The notes under the pieces: model-generated | The model's database searches: none | What the model was told of the DNA's origin: nothing | Seen by the model: only the letters and a program-made list of their open reading frames with translations | Program-made: the position numbers and the translations under genes | Assembly: GCA_020849625.1 (NCBI GenBank) | Contig: JADLFV010000128.1 | Coordinates: forward strand, 1-64,000 | Direction of reading: 5' to 3' | Length of the DNA stretch: 64,000 nt | Source: Phycisphaeraceae bacterium | Lineage (GTDB): Bacteria; Planctomycetota; Phycisphaerae; Phycisphaerales; Phycisphaeraceae | Part shown: piece after piece, positions 28,977-37,800 of the stretch | How the letters are laid out: each line of letters begins with the position of its first letter | Position numbering within the stretch: position 1 is the first letter of the stretch

Positions 28977-30260
28977 ATGAAGTCAGCCGCCGAGAGCGCG
29001 TGGTGGATGTTGGTCGTGCTATGGGTGATGGTGGGGCCACTTCCGGGTGCGCGGGGCCAGCAGATGGGCGAGCCGAACCGGGCGATGATCAAGCCATCGC
29101 TGGTGCGGCTGCAGCCGGGCCAGACGCAGCAGTTCAAGGCGATCATGCTGGCGACGTACCTGATGGCAGCCGATGCGCCCAAACAGGTGACCTGGTCGGT
29201 CAACGGCATCGAGGGCGGCAACGAACAGGTGGGCACGATCGACGCCAATGGTGTGTACGAAGCCCCGGCCGCGGCGCCTTCGCCCAACGAGATTCACATC
29301 ATTGCACACGTACCCGAGGCAGCCAACAGTTTGCTGTTCGCCACGGTGCTGGTCGGTGACGATGAGCCGAAGTATGAACTGGTCAACACATGGTCGGAGC
29401 CGATCAAGAGCGCCGAGCACTTCAAATCGCCGCACGGCATCGGTCTGGACAAAGACGGCAATCTGCTGATCGCGGACGTGAAGGCCAACCGGGTGCTGCG
29501 CTTTACACCGGATGGCAAGTTCCTTGGTGATGTGGGCGATGGATCAGGCGGCGAACCGGGCAAGTTCGTCGAGCCGCGACTGGCGATCATCGATGACAAG
29601 GGGAACATCTGGGCGACCGATTCCAAGAGCGATCGGCCGCGCCTCCAGGTGTTCTCGCCCGATGGCAAGTTCGAGCGGCAGTTTGCCGAGAAAGGCATTC
29701 TGCCCGGCTTCCTCCTGCGGGCCCACGGCATGGGCTTCGACCGCCAGCAGCGATTGTTTGTCGTGGACGTGGATAACTTCCGGGTGAACGTTTACTCGCA
29801 TGACGGTGATTTTCTTTACGACTGGGGTCAGGTCGGCACGGGCCCGGGCCAGTTCAACGCACCGCACGGGCTGTACGTCGATCCCAGCGGCGACGTGTTT
29901 ATCAGCGGGTACTACGGCCCGATTCAGAAGTTCGACAGCCAGGGCAATTATCTGTTCCGCTTCTGTCACGGCGACCCGCCCGATGGGCCGGTGTATTTCC
30001 ACTCCATCAGCGGCGATCGCTGGGGCAACGTGTTCGTGATGGTGCGCAACCGCAGCGGATACGACAACCAGTTGCAGACCGACGGCGGGCGACGCCTGAG
30101 CGTGATGAAGTTCAACAACAACGGCGATTTCGTCACCGGCTGGAGCCTGGAAAAGCCTGAGCACCGCGAGAGCTGGGCGGTCGTCGCTGACGACGGCACG
30201 GTGTATTCGCTGTTCCAGGACGCCGAGCACGTGGGCGTGCAGACGTTCGTGCCGCGCTGA
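28977..30260 (+). CDS. Exported NHL-repeat protein with Ig-like N-terminal domain
   Basis: A 427-residue secreted protein. Signal peptide MKSAAESAWWMLVVLWVMVGPLPGARG. Residues about 35-130 look like a bacterial Ig-like (Big2-type) domain (PGQTQQFKA, VTWSVNG, GTIDANGVYEAP). The rest is a six-bladed NHL beta-propeller: PHGIGLDKDGNLLIAD, IDDKGNIWATDSK, AHGMGFDRQQRLFVVD and PHGLYVDPSGDVFIS mark blades. The start at 28977 has AAAGGA six bases upstream. It follows the URO-D-like gene by 44 bases and may belong to the same cluster; ligand unknown. Confidence 0.82.
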   Translation: MKSAAESAWWMLVVLWVMVGPLPGARGQQMGEPNRAMIKPSLVRLQPGQTQQFKAIMLATYLMAADAPKQVTWSVNGIEGGNEQVGTIDANGVYEAPAAAPSPNEIHIIAHVPEAANSLLFATVLVGDDEPKYELVNTWSEPIKSAEHFKSPHGIGLDKDGNLLIADVKANRVLRFTPDGKFLGDVGDGSGGEPGKFVEPRLAIIDDKGNIWATDSKSDRPRLQVFSPDGKFERQFAEKGILPGFLLRAHGMGFDRQQRLFVVDVDNFRVNVYSHDGDFLYDWGQVGTGPGQFNAPHGLYVDPSGDVFISGYYGPIQKFDSQGNYLFRFCHGDPPDGPVYFHSISGDRWGNVFVMVRNRSGYDNQLQTDGGRRLSVMKFNNNGDFVTGWSLEKPEHRESWAVVADDGTVYSLFQDAEHVGVQTFVPR

Positions 30261-30289
30261 TCAGCGGGGCGACAACCTACAATCAACGC

Positions 30290-31078
30290 ATGGCTGCGGC
30301 TTATAGCTTGCTCCAGTTGAACGAGCAGATCGTCGCCTGCACGCGCTGTGCGCGATTGCTGGGGCACTGTCGCAAGGTGGCGCGGGAGAAGCGGGCGGCG
30401 TATCGGGATCAGACTTATTGGGGCAAACCGGTGCCGAACTTGCTTTGCCGGGATCGGCCGCGACTGCTGATCGTGGGACTGGCGCCGGGAGCACATGGAG
30501 CCAATCGCACAGGGCGGATGTTCACCGGCGATCGCTCGGGGGACTTTCTCTATCGAGGGCTGCACGAGGCGGGTTTCGCCAGCCAGGCGGAGTCGGTGTC
30601 GCGTGATGACGGGCTGGCGATGTTGGGGGCGGTGATCACGGCTGCATGTCACTGTGCGCCGCCGGGCAACAAGCCGACGGCGCAGGAACTGGCTCACTGT
30701 GCAGGGCATCTGTCGGCGACGTTCGATGCGATGCTAGTGTCGCGGAAGGACAAGGGATCCGGCGTGCTGCCCCCGGAAGCGAAGCGCGTTTCGTCGAAAG
30801 TGCCGGCCGGGGCGGGTGTGTGTGTGTTGACGTTGGGCAAAATTGCGCACGATGCGGTGTTGCGGGAGTATCGGGCCCGGGGGTGGATTTGGCATTTGAG
30901 CGAAGCCCCTTTCGGCCACGGGCGGGTGTATTTCGAGCGAGTCGGGCAGCAGGGCGGGCCGCCGCCGACGCTGTGCTGCTTCCACGTCAGTCAGCAGAAC
31001 ACATTTACCGGACGCTTGACCCAGGCGATGTTGCGAACGGTTCTGAATCGGGCGCGGCAAATCTTGGGGCAGGCTTGA
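30290..31078 (+). CDS. Uracil-DNA glycosylase, family 5 (UDGb type)
   Basis: A 262-residue base-excision repair enzyme. LLIVGLAPGAHGANRTGRMFTGDRSGDFLYRGLHEAGF is the family-5 motif, in which Ala/Gly replaces the catalytic Asp of other UDGs, and HVSQQNTFTGRLT is the C-terminal His motif. Four Cys for the 4Fe-4S cluster are present (CTRC near residue 16, CHC near 120, CC at about 229). The segment KGSGVLPPEAKRVSSKV before VCVLTLG is longer than expected and lies on a GCCCCCGGAAGC word (30769-30780), consistent with a micro-insert. It starts 29 bases after the NHL gene. Confidence 0.85.
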   Translation: MAAAYSLLQLNEQIVACTRCARLLGHCRKVAREKRAAYRDQTYWGKPVPNLLCRDRPRLLIVGLAPGAHGANRTGRMFTGDRSGDFLYRGLHEAGFASQAESVSRDDGLAMLGAVITAACHCAPPGNKPTAQELAHCAGHLSATFDAMLVSRKDKGSGVLPPEAKRVSSKVPAGAGVCVLTLGKIAHDAVLREYRARGWIWHLSEAPFGHGRVYFERVGQQGGPPPTLCCFHVSQQNTFTGRLTQAMLRTVLNRARQILGQA

Positions 31079-31160
31079 TCGGGGCAAATGCTGAGCCGAT
31101 GAATGACAGGGTAGCCCTGAACCGGGTGTTATCGTGCCAGGTGGGGGGTAATCAGGACGA

Positions 31161-32708
31161 ATGATTCTGCCGCGCTTCATACGGTCTGGCCTGGGGGGCG
31201 CATCGGCACGCTCCGCTTCATGCGAACGTCGCCGGGCCCTGTTGTTTGAGCGCCTGGACCAGGTGCAGATCGACGCTTTGCCCCTGCTGACGCTGATGCG
31301 CTGCTCTGCGGATGATGCGGAGGCGGTGACGGCTGCGATCCAGTCGTGTCCCGCGCTGGCGGGGCGATTGTTGAGCGTGATCAACTCGGCGGCTTTCGCT
31401 TTGCCGCGACCAATCGACAATGTGCGGCGGGCGGTGTTGCAGCTTGGAGCGGCCCGAGCCCGATCGGTGGCGCTGGCCTTCGCCTTGCGTCACGGCAACG
31501 ACGGCCTGGACCTGCCGCGACCGCTGAGCTATCACCTGTGGGTCACCGCTCTGCGCAAAGCCTCGGCTGCTCGACTCGCCTGCCAGGTGGTGCGCCCGAT
31601 CGATGCTGATCTGGCTTTCTGTCACGGCCTGCTGCAGGACATCGCCCTGCCGATGATGATTCACTGCGATCGTGCGTTCTACGAGAAGCTGCTTCGCATC
31701 ACGCCCGAGCGATCCTGGTGCCAGCAGGAACGCGAGCACTTCGGCGTGGACCACGCCACGCTGGGGCGCCAGTTGCTGTCGAACTGGTCTGTGCCGGACT
31801 CGGTCTGCCAGTCGGTGTTGCACCATCACAATCCGCCGCTGCACGGCGACGACCACGCCCTGCTGCTGCGACTGTGCGTTTTTTTGGCGGCCCTGATCGG
31901 ACACTTCGATGAATCGCCCACCCCGGCCGAGCGCGATTGGATGATCGCCTTGCACGGCCAGTTCCTTTCCCAGCACTACGCCAGCCCGGACAAGTTTCTG
32001 GCCGCAGCCCGCCATGAGGCGCAGAAGCTGCACGGCTCAACCCAGCCGCCACCGGTCGATGCCGCCGTCGTGCGCGACCTGACCCGGGCGGTGGCGGATA
32101 ACACCGTGGCCCTGGTCGGCCAGTTGTCGGAACTGGAAAACTCGCTGGGCCAGGCCCAGAAACGCACCAACGAGCTGCGTTTTGCCGCCTTCACCGATCC
32201 GCTGACGCGGCTGCTCAACCGCCGCGGGTTCTTCGAGCTGGGCCAGCGCCGGTTGCACAATCCGCCCGGAGGCGAAGAGGGACTGCTGGTCCTGGCCATC
32301 GACCTGGACGGCTTCAAGTACGTCAACGACAGCCACGGCCACGATGCCGGGGATCGCCTGCTGTGCGCCTTCGCCCACCGCCTGCGCGACAGCCTGGATC
32401 GCCAAGACCTGGTGGCCCGCATCGGCGGCGATGAGTTCGTGGCCCTGGTCTGCGGCGTCGATGAGTCAAGGGCCCGAGTCATCACCCAGCGCTTGCACGA
32501 ACGCTGCAACGGCGCCACGCTGGAACTGGGCGACGGGCGGAGCATTGAATTGTGGTTCAGTTGCGGCGCCGTCTTTCGCGACAGCGCCAGGGGCGGCAGC
32601 CTTGACGAACTGCTCAACGCCGCCGACGCCGCCATGTACGAGCGCAAGCGGGACGGCAAACATGGATTTCACTTCGTCAACGGTCAAAGAACCCGCCCGG
32701 TTGATTGA
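31161..32708 (+). CDS. HDOD-GGDEF protein (diguanylate cyclase)
   Basis: A 515-residue cytoplasmic signalling protein. An HDOD domain covers about residues 35-240 (LPLLTLMRCSADDAEAVTAAIQSCPALAGRLLSVINSAAF, then DADLAFCHGLLQDIALPMM). A short coiled coil (LSELENSLGQAQKRTNELRFAAFTD) links it to a GGDEF domain from about 345, with an intact active site RIGGDEFVAL near residue 424. It should make cyclic di-GMP. No inhibitory RxxD site is obvious upstream of GGDEF. No EAL partner in the window. Confidence 0.87.
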   Translation: MILPRFIRSGLGGASARSASCERRRALLFERLDQVQIDALPLLTLMRCSADDAEAVTAAIQSCPALAGRLLSVINSAAFALPRPIDNVRRAVLQLGAARARSVALAFALRHGNDGLDLPRPLSYHLWVTALRKASAARLACQVVRPIDADLAFCHGLLQDIALPMMIHCDRAFYEKLLRITPERSWCQQEREHFGVDHATLGRQLLSNWSVPDSVCQSVLHHHNPPLHGDDHALLLRLCVFLAALIGHFDESPTPAERDWMIALHGQFLSQHYASPDKFLAAARHEAQKLHGSTQPPPVDAAVVRDLTRAVADNTVALVGQLSELENSLGQAQKRTNELRFAAFTDPLTRLLNRRGFFELGQRRLHNPPGGEEGLLVLAIDLDGFKYVNDSHGHDAGDRLLCAFAHRLRDSLDRQDLVARIGGDEFVALVCGVDESRARVITQRLHERCNGATLELGDGRSIELWFSCGAVFRDSARGGSLDELLNAADAAMYERKRDGKHGFHFVNGQRTRPVD

Positions 32709-32756
32709 CGGCAGGCCCGTCTGACATCAGCCGCCCGAGATGACTACACTTGCTTC

Positions 32757-33236
32757 GTGCCTCTGCTGATCGACTGCTACAACGTCCTGCACACCCCCGC
32801 CCCCGGAAGGGCTGGAAGTGACCTGACGACGGCCACACTGTGTCATCAATTGGCGGGCACGAAGTGGGCGCGATATGGCATCACGGTCTTCTGTGACGGC
32901 CTGCCCAAGCCGGATGAACGATTCGATCCGCCGGCGAATGTGCAGATGGTGCATTCGGGCCCGCAGCGTTCGGCGGACGACCTGATCCTGGCCCGCATCG
33001 AAGAGGAAGCCAACCCGCGGCGGCTGGTGGTGGTCAGCTCCGATCGCGCCATTCGAGCGGCCGCCCGACGGCGCAAGGCCAACAGTTGGACCAGCGAGGA
33101 ATTTCTCGGGCGCCTGCAGCAGCAGAGCGCGACCCGTCCGCCTCGCTCGGCGGGCAAGCCCGGCCCGCTGACCGAGGACCAGGTCGATCACTGGCTGCGG
33201 GCCTTCGGGTTTGATGAACAAGGGGGTAGGGATTAG
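32757..33236 (+). CDS. NYN-domain (YacP-like) nuclease
   Basis: A 159-residue PIN-like fold protein with MPLLIDCYNVLHT, the NYN signature with the first metal Asp6, FCDG and SADDLILARIEEE with further acidic ligands, and VVSSDRAIRAAARR. YacP/Rae1-type members cut ribosome-associated RNA, but specificity cannot be read here. GTG start at 32757. PAPGRAGSD after the signature sits on CCGCCCCCGGAAGG and is longer than usual. The end EQGGRD and its TAG stop are encoded by a GGGGGTA repeat arm. Confidence 0.78.
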   Translation: MPLLIDCYNVLHTPAPGRAGSDLTTATLCHQLAGTKWARYGITVFCDGLPKPDERFDPPANVQMVHSGPQRSADDLILARIEEEANPRRLVVVSSDRAIRAAARRRKANSWTSEEFLGRLQQQSATRPPRSAGKPGPLTEDQVDHWLRAFGFDEQGGRD

Positions 33237-33316
33237 GGGGTAGGGGGTAGGGCTTGTGATCGGTGCTGTCGCTGGAACTTGGAGCCCTACGCCCTAAACC
33301 CTACCCCCTACACCCT
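33222..33316. repeat. GGGGGTA heptamer hairpin after the NYN gene
   Basis: Left arm GGGGGTA, GGGATTA, GGGGGTA, GGGGGTA (33222-33249); right arm CCCTACG, CCCTAAA, CCCTACC, CCCTACA (33285-33312). The left arm contains the NYN stop codon. The right arm ends about 53 bases before pyrH. Confidence 0.92.
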
Positions 33317-33368
33317 GTTTTGTGCTTAGTTGACGAATTGCCCCTTGTGGGCTGACAATGCCCGTCAC

Positions 33369-34109
33369 ATGAACGAATCATCCACTGCACAAGATCATCC
33401 GCAATACCGCCGCGTGCTGCTGAAACTCAGCGGCGAGGCGTTCAGCAAGCCGGGCCAGTTCGGCATTGACGGCCAAGAGCTGGAACTGATCGCCGCCCAG
33501 ATCGCGGAGGGGGCGCGGCAAGGGGCGCAGTTGGCGGTGGTGGTCGGCGGGGGCAACATCATCCGCGGAGCCAGACTGGCCGGCGAAGGCCACATGGAGC
33601 AGGCCACCGCAGATTACATGGGCATGCTGGGCACGGTGCTCAACGGGTTGGCGCTGAAGGAAGCCCTGGAGCGGATGGGACAGCCGGCCCGGGTGCTCAG
33701 TGCGTTGAACCTGTCGGCGGTGGCCGAGACGTTTATCCGCGGTCGGGCCATTCGCCATCTGGAAAAGGGGCGCGTGGTGATCTTCGTGGCCGGGACGGGC
33801 AACCCGTTTTTCACCACCGACTCGGCGGCCGCCCTGCGGGCCAGCGAGATCGGCGCCGACGTGCTGCTGAAGGCCACCAAGGTCAACGGCATCTACGATC
33901 AGGACCCGGCGAAAAATCCCAAAGCCCGCCGCTACGACAAGCTGACTTTCGCTGAGGCCATCAGCAGACAGTTGCGGGTGATGGACGTCACCGCCTTCTC
34001 CATGTGCCAGGACCGCGACATTCCCATCGTGGTCTTCGACATGAAGAAGCCCGGCCACATCGCGGCGGTGATCCGCGGCCAGGACATTGGAACGAAGGTA
34101 ACACGGTAG
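33369..34109 (+). CDS. pyrH: UMP kinase
   Basis: A 246-residue bacterial UMP kinase of the amino-acid-kinase fold, making UDP in pyrimidine synthesis. RVLLKLSGEAFSKPGQFGID, AVVVGGGNIIRGARLAG, ADYMGMLGTVLNGLALKEAL, GTGNPFFTTDSAAALRASEIGADVLLKATKVNGIYDQDP and VMDVTAFSMCQDRDIPIVVFDM are all canonical. The start at 33369 leaves a short polar leader before RRVLLKLSG. It precedes frr as in most bacteria, but an AATCTAA heptamer hairpin of about 105 bases separates them and no rpsB-tsf lies upstream. Confidence 0.95.
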   Translation: MNESSTAQDHPQYRRVLLKLSGEAFSKPGQFGIDGQELELIAAQIAEGARQGAQLAVVVGGGNIIRGARLAGEGHMEQATADYMGMLGTVLNGLALKEALERMGQPARVLSALNLSAVAETFIRGRAIRHLEKGRVVIFVAGTGNPFFTTDSAAALRASEIGADVLLKATKVNGIYDQDPAKNPKARRYDKLTFAEAISRQLRVMDVTAFSMCQDRDIPIVVFDMKKPGHIAAVIRGQDIGTKVTR

Positions 34110-34110
34110 G

Positions 34111-34215
34111 AGATTTTTGATTTTAGAATTTAGATTTTAAATTTTTAGTTGCGACGATCGTTGGCGGCCCGGGACACGCCGTCAATCTAAAATCTAAATT
34201 CTAAAATCTAAAATT
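34111..34215. repeat. AGATTTT/AAAATCT heptamer hairpin between pyrH and frr
   Basis: Left arm AGATTTT, TGATTTT, AGAATTT, AGATTTT, AAATTTT (34111-34145) starts two bases after the pyrH stop; right arm has ATCTAAA/ATTCTAA units (about 34183-34213) and ends just before the frr ribosome site. An AT-rich hairpin inside a conserved operon would act on pyrH-frr readthrough or RNA stability. Confidence 0.9.
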
Positions 34216-34229
34216 TGGAGCATCCGACC

Positions 34230-34799
34230 ATGATCGATCTTGACGAACTGCTGATGAACAGCGAAGAGCACATGGAAAAGGCGATCGCCTATCTCAAGCA
34301 CGAGATGCAGGGCGTGCGCACTGGGCGGGCTTCGCCCGGCCTGGTCGAGTTCGTCAAGGTCGAAGCCTACGGCGCCACCAGCGATCTGCGGCAGATCGCC
34401 ATGGTCAGCGCCCCCGAGCCGTCGCAACTGATGGTCAAGCCCTACGATCCCTCGACCACGCAGTCGATCATCAAGGGCATCCAGAATGCCGGGCTCGGTT
34501 TGAACCCCATGAGCGACGGGAAAGTGATCCGCATCAACATTCCCGCCCTGACGTCGGAGCGGCGCGGGCAGCTTGCCAACAACGTCAAGCACATGGGCGA
34601 GCAAGCCAAGGTCGCCGTGCGCAATGCCCGGCGAGACACCAACAAGGAGTTGGACGCGGCCGCCAAGGACAAGTCCGCTCACTTGTCCGAGGATGCCGTC
34701 AAGCAGGCCAAGGACGAAGTCCAGCAATTGCTCAAGAAATACGAAGCGAAGATCGACGAACTGACCGCCCAGAAGACCGCTGAAATCCAGCAGGTGTGA
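34230..34799 (+). CDS. frr: Ribosome recycling factor
   Basis: A 189-residue RRF, which with EF-G splits post-termination ribosomes. HMEKAIAYLKHEMQGVRTGRASPGLVEFVKVEAYGA, KPYDPSTTQSIIKGIQNAGLGLNP and RRDTNKELDAAAKDKSAHLSEDAVKQAKDEVQQLLKKYEAKIDEL are the family hallmarks, with a tail of normal length. ATG at 34230 has TTGGAG nine bases upstream; the in-frame TTG at 34215 is part of that ribosome site. Second gene of the pyrH-frr pair. Confidence 0.95.
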   Translation: MIDLDELLMNSEEHMEKAIAYLKHEMQGVRTGRASPGLVEFVKVEAYGATSDLRQIAMVSAPEPSQLMVKPYDPSTTQSIIKGIQNAGLGLNPMSDGKVIRINIPALTSERRGQLANNVKHMGEQAKVAVRNARRDTNKELDAAAKDKSAHLSEDAVKQAKDEVQQLLKKYEAKIDELTAQKTAEIQQV

Positions 34800-34808
34800 G
34801 AGCGGCTT

Positions 34809-34898
34809 TGAGCAATGAGCGATGAGCTATGAGCCAGGAACGGATGTAACTTCGATGACTTCTGTTTCAAAGCTCATAGCTCATAGCTCAAAGCTCAT
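34809..34898. repeat. TGAGCNA/AGCTCAT heptamer hairpin before the DUF4159 gene
   Basis: Left arm TGAGCAA, TGAGCGA, TGAGCTA, TGAGCCA (34809-34836); right arm AGCTCAT, AGCTCAT, AGCTCAA, AGCTCAT (34871-34898). The right arm is translated as KLIAHSSKLM, the n-region of the next protein's signal peptide. Confidence 0.92.
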
Positions 34899-37800
34899 GG
34901 CCCTATTCGCCGTGCTGCTGGTATCACCCGCTTTTGCGCAGTCCGTTGACGGTCAGGTTACGCTCGATCAGGCCATCGAGCAGCTGGTGACCGAGGCGGC
35001 CGGGATCGCCAGACTCGATGATGTCAACGCCAAGCCGACCTTCGATCGTCCGCACAAGCTGATCGCCGACTGGGACGCCGAGGCGATGGCCCCGCTGCTG
35101 TTCAAGCGTCTGACCACCGGCAAGCTCGCGGGCAATCCTTACGGCGACGCTTACGTGCGCTGGCATCTGCAGCCGGTGATCGCCGATGCATTTGCCGCCC
35201 GTTTCGAGCATTGGAAGCAGACCGGCCAGTTCCAGGTGCGCCCGGAAGATGCCCGCGCGGTGCTGTCGATGCTGCAATCGCTGCCACCCGAGCCGGACTT
35301 CGAGTGGCGCGATGTGGACAGCTACCAGGCCAACGATCCCAAGAAACAGCAGGAATTGGAAGACACGATTCGAAAACTCGCCCGCGAGACCCGGGTGAAG
35401 ATCGGCGTGCCTCCTTTCGAACGCTACGTCTCGGGCAGGTCAGCCCTGGAGTTCGTCGACGGTGAACAGAAAAAACAGATCGAGCAGATCATCAAGCAGA
35501 TCGACGACCTGCGCAGGCAGCAGATGCACAGGGTCACCGATCCCACCGCCAAGGCCTACAACGAACGGCTCAGCGAACTGAACAAGCTGCTGCGGGAAAG
35601 CCGCAGCAACCTGCTCTACAACCTTATCCAGACCGGGGACAAAACGTCGCTGGGCCTGATCGCGTCCGAGATCGACAAGCAGATCAAAGGTCGCCAGTTT
35701 CTGGGCATTCTGTTGATGCGCGATCTGTACGTGGCGATGTACGACGGCTACCTGCTGCTGTACGACGAGCCGACGCTTTCCGCTCTGCGCCAGAGTCTGC
35801 TGCAGACAGCCCAATCCGCCGACGCGGCGCAGGCGTATCTCAACGGCATTGAACCATTGCCTTCGTGGATGAAGCCGCGCTCAAACAACTTCGCTGATCT
35901 GGCGTTCCACATGATTCACCTGCTGGAAACTCCTGCCACGCTGCAGAAATTCCGCGATGCGCTGGAGCCGATCCCCGAGAAGCCGCTGCCGCCCCGGCCC
36001 AGCAGTGCCGCCTCGGCGGATAACCTCACCAACATCCGGCTGCACTACGCCATCGAGCGGGCTGTGCGGCAGATCTATGCCCCTTCGCAGGACAACGACA
36101 TCCTGCTGCCGCGCTACCATCCGCTGACCGATTCGCAGATGTATCAGATCATGCGCTGGGGCGCCAACACGCCCGCTCTGCCCGCGCTGATCAATGAGTC
36201 CGGCCACCAGGCCCTGCTCTGCTGGGCCATGCTGCGTGCCGGCGAAAGCTATCAGAACCCCCACTTCTATCGTCGCATGTCCTTCGTGCTCGCTACTGAG
36301 ACGCCCTACACCTTCGACCGCGCCATGCGCCTGATGATGCTGGCCAACCTGGCGCCCATTCAGTGGCAGGACTGGTTCGAGCGCGATTACGACTGGTTGC
36401 TGAAAGCTTACGACGCGGACAAAACCAGCGGCGCCCTGACCGATGAATACAACGACAAGGGCCCCAGCGATCAGTTCAGCAACGCCCAGGCCCAGTACGG
36501 CACGCTCGGCCTGTGGGCGGTGGAACGCTCCGGCCGCAAGGTGCCCGACAAACTCTGGCAGATCATCGACAACTACTGGCGCAGCCAGCAGCACAAGCCA
36601 TCTTCACCCACTTCCGGGAGCGGGTGGTCCGTCGGCCTGATCGATGGCCCGCACAAGCTCAAGGCCGATGACACCAACAAGTATGCCCTCGAAGTGCAGG
36701 GCCCCATGACCGCCGCGGCGACGATGGCCCTATCGCTGAGCGAGCGCCGCCTCTATGCCGACAAACTGCTCGACGCCGACGCGGCCGCCAAGCTGCCCAA
36801 CCTCCCGTCCGGGCTGCGCTGGCTCGATCAGAACTTCAGCCTCACCGCGCATCCCCAGGGCACCAACTGGTATCACTACCTCTGGACCATCCAGCAACTG
36901 GCCCACGCCAACGGCCTGCGCAAACTCAACGGCATCGACCTGTTCCGCGACGTCACCGCCAGCATCCTCAACGATCAGCGGGCTGACGGCACCTGGGAGG
37001 ATGTGTCCCTGGACTATTCCAAGGGCAACTTTCGGCCGCGCCGCGACAGCCGCACCGTCTCCACCGCCTTCGCTCTGCTCTACCTGTCTGATGCTGTGGC
37101 CGCCAACGTCACCATCAGCAAGCTGCAATTCGACGGCCACTGGAACAATCGCCCGCACGATCTGTGGAACTTCGCGGAGTTTGCCGGCTCGCGCTACGAG
37201 ACCAATTGCCTCTGGCAGATCGTTGACGCCCAGATGCCCGTCGAGCACCTGGTGGAGTCGCCGCTGATCTATCTTTCCACCGATGCTGCGTTCACACTGC
37301 CCGAAGCGCAGCTCAAGACACTGCGCGATTACATTGAGGCCGGGGGCATGCTGCTGTTGAACAGCGAAAAGACCTCGCCGGACCTGGCCAAGGCCATGAC
37401 CGACTTGTGTGGGCAGCTTGTTCCCGATCAGCAGTTGGTCGATGTCCCAGCCGACCATGCGTTTTTCAGCCTGCATCGGCCGGTCAACGCCCCGCCGCCG
37501 CTGCGCATGGTTCACAACGGCGTACGCCCGCTGATCGTGCAGTTCCAGCGCGACATTGGCCGCGATCTGCAAACCCCCGGAAGTGATCGCTCCGGGGGCG
37601 GGAGCAATTCCGGGGGCGGGAGCATTTCCGGGGGCGGGCCGACGTTTGATCTGCTGGGCAACATCTACCTGTTTGCCGTGGGCATGAACACCCAGCGCCG
37701 CCGGCTCGACAACGGCCACCTGATCCGCAACACCTCGCCCACCATCAACAGCCTGCGCATCGACCGCCTGTTGGCTGCGCCTGAGCCGGCCGCCGATGCA

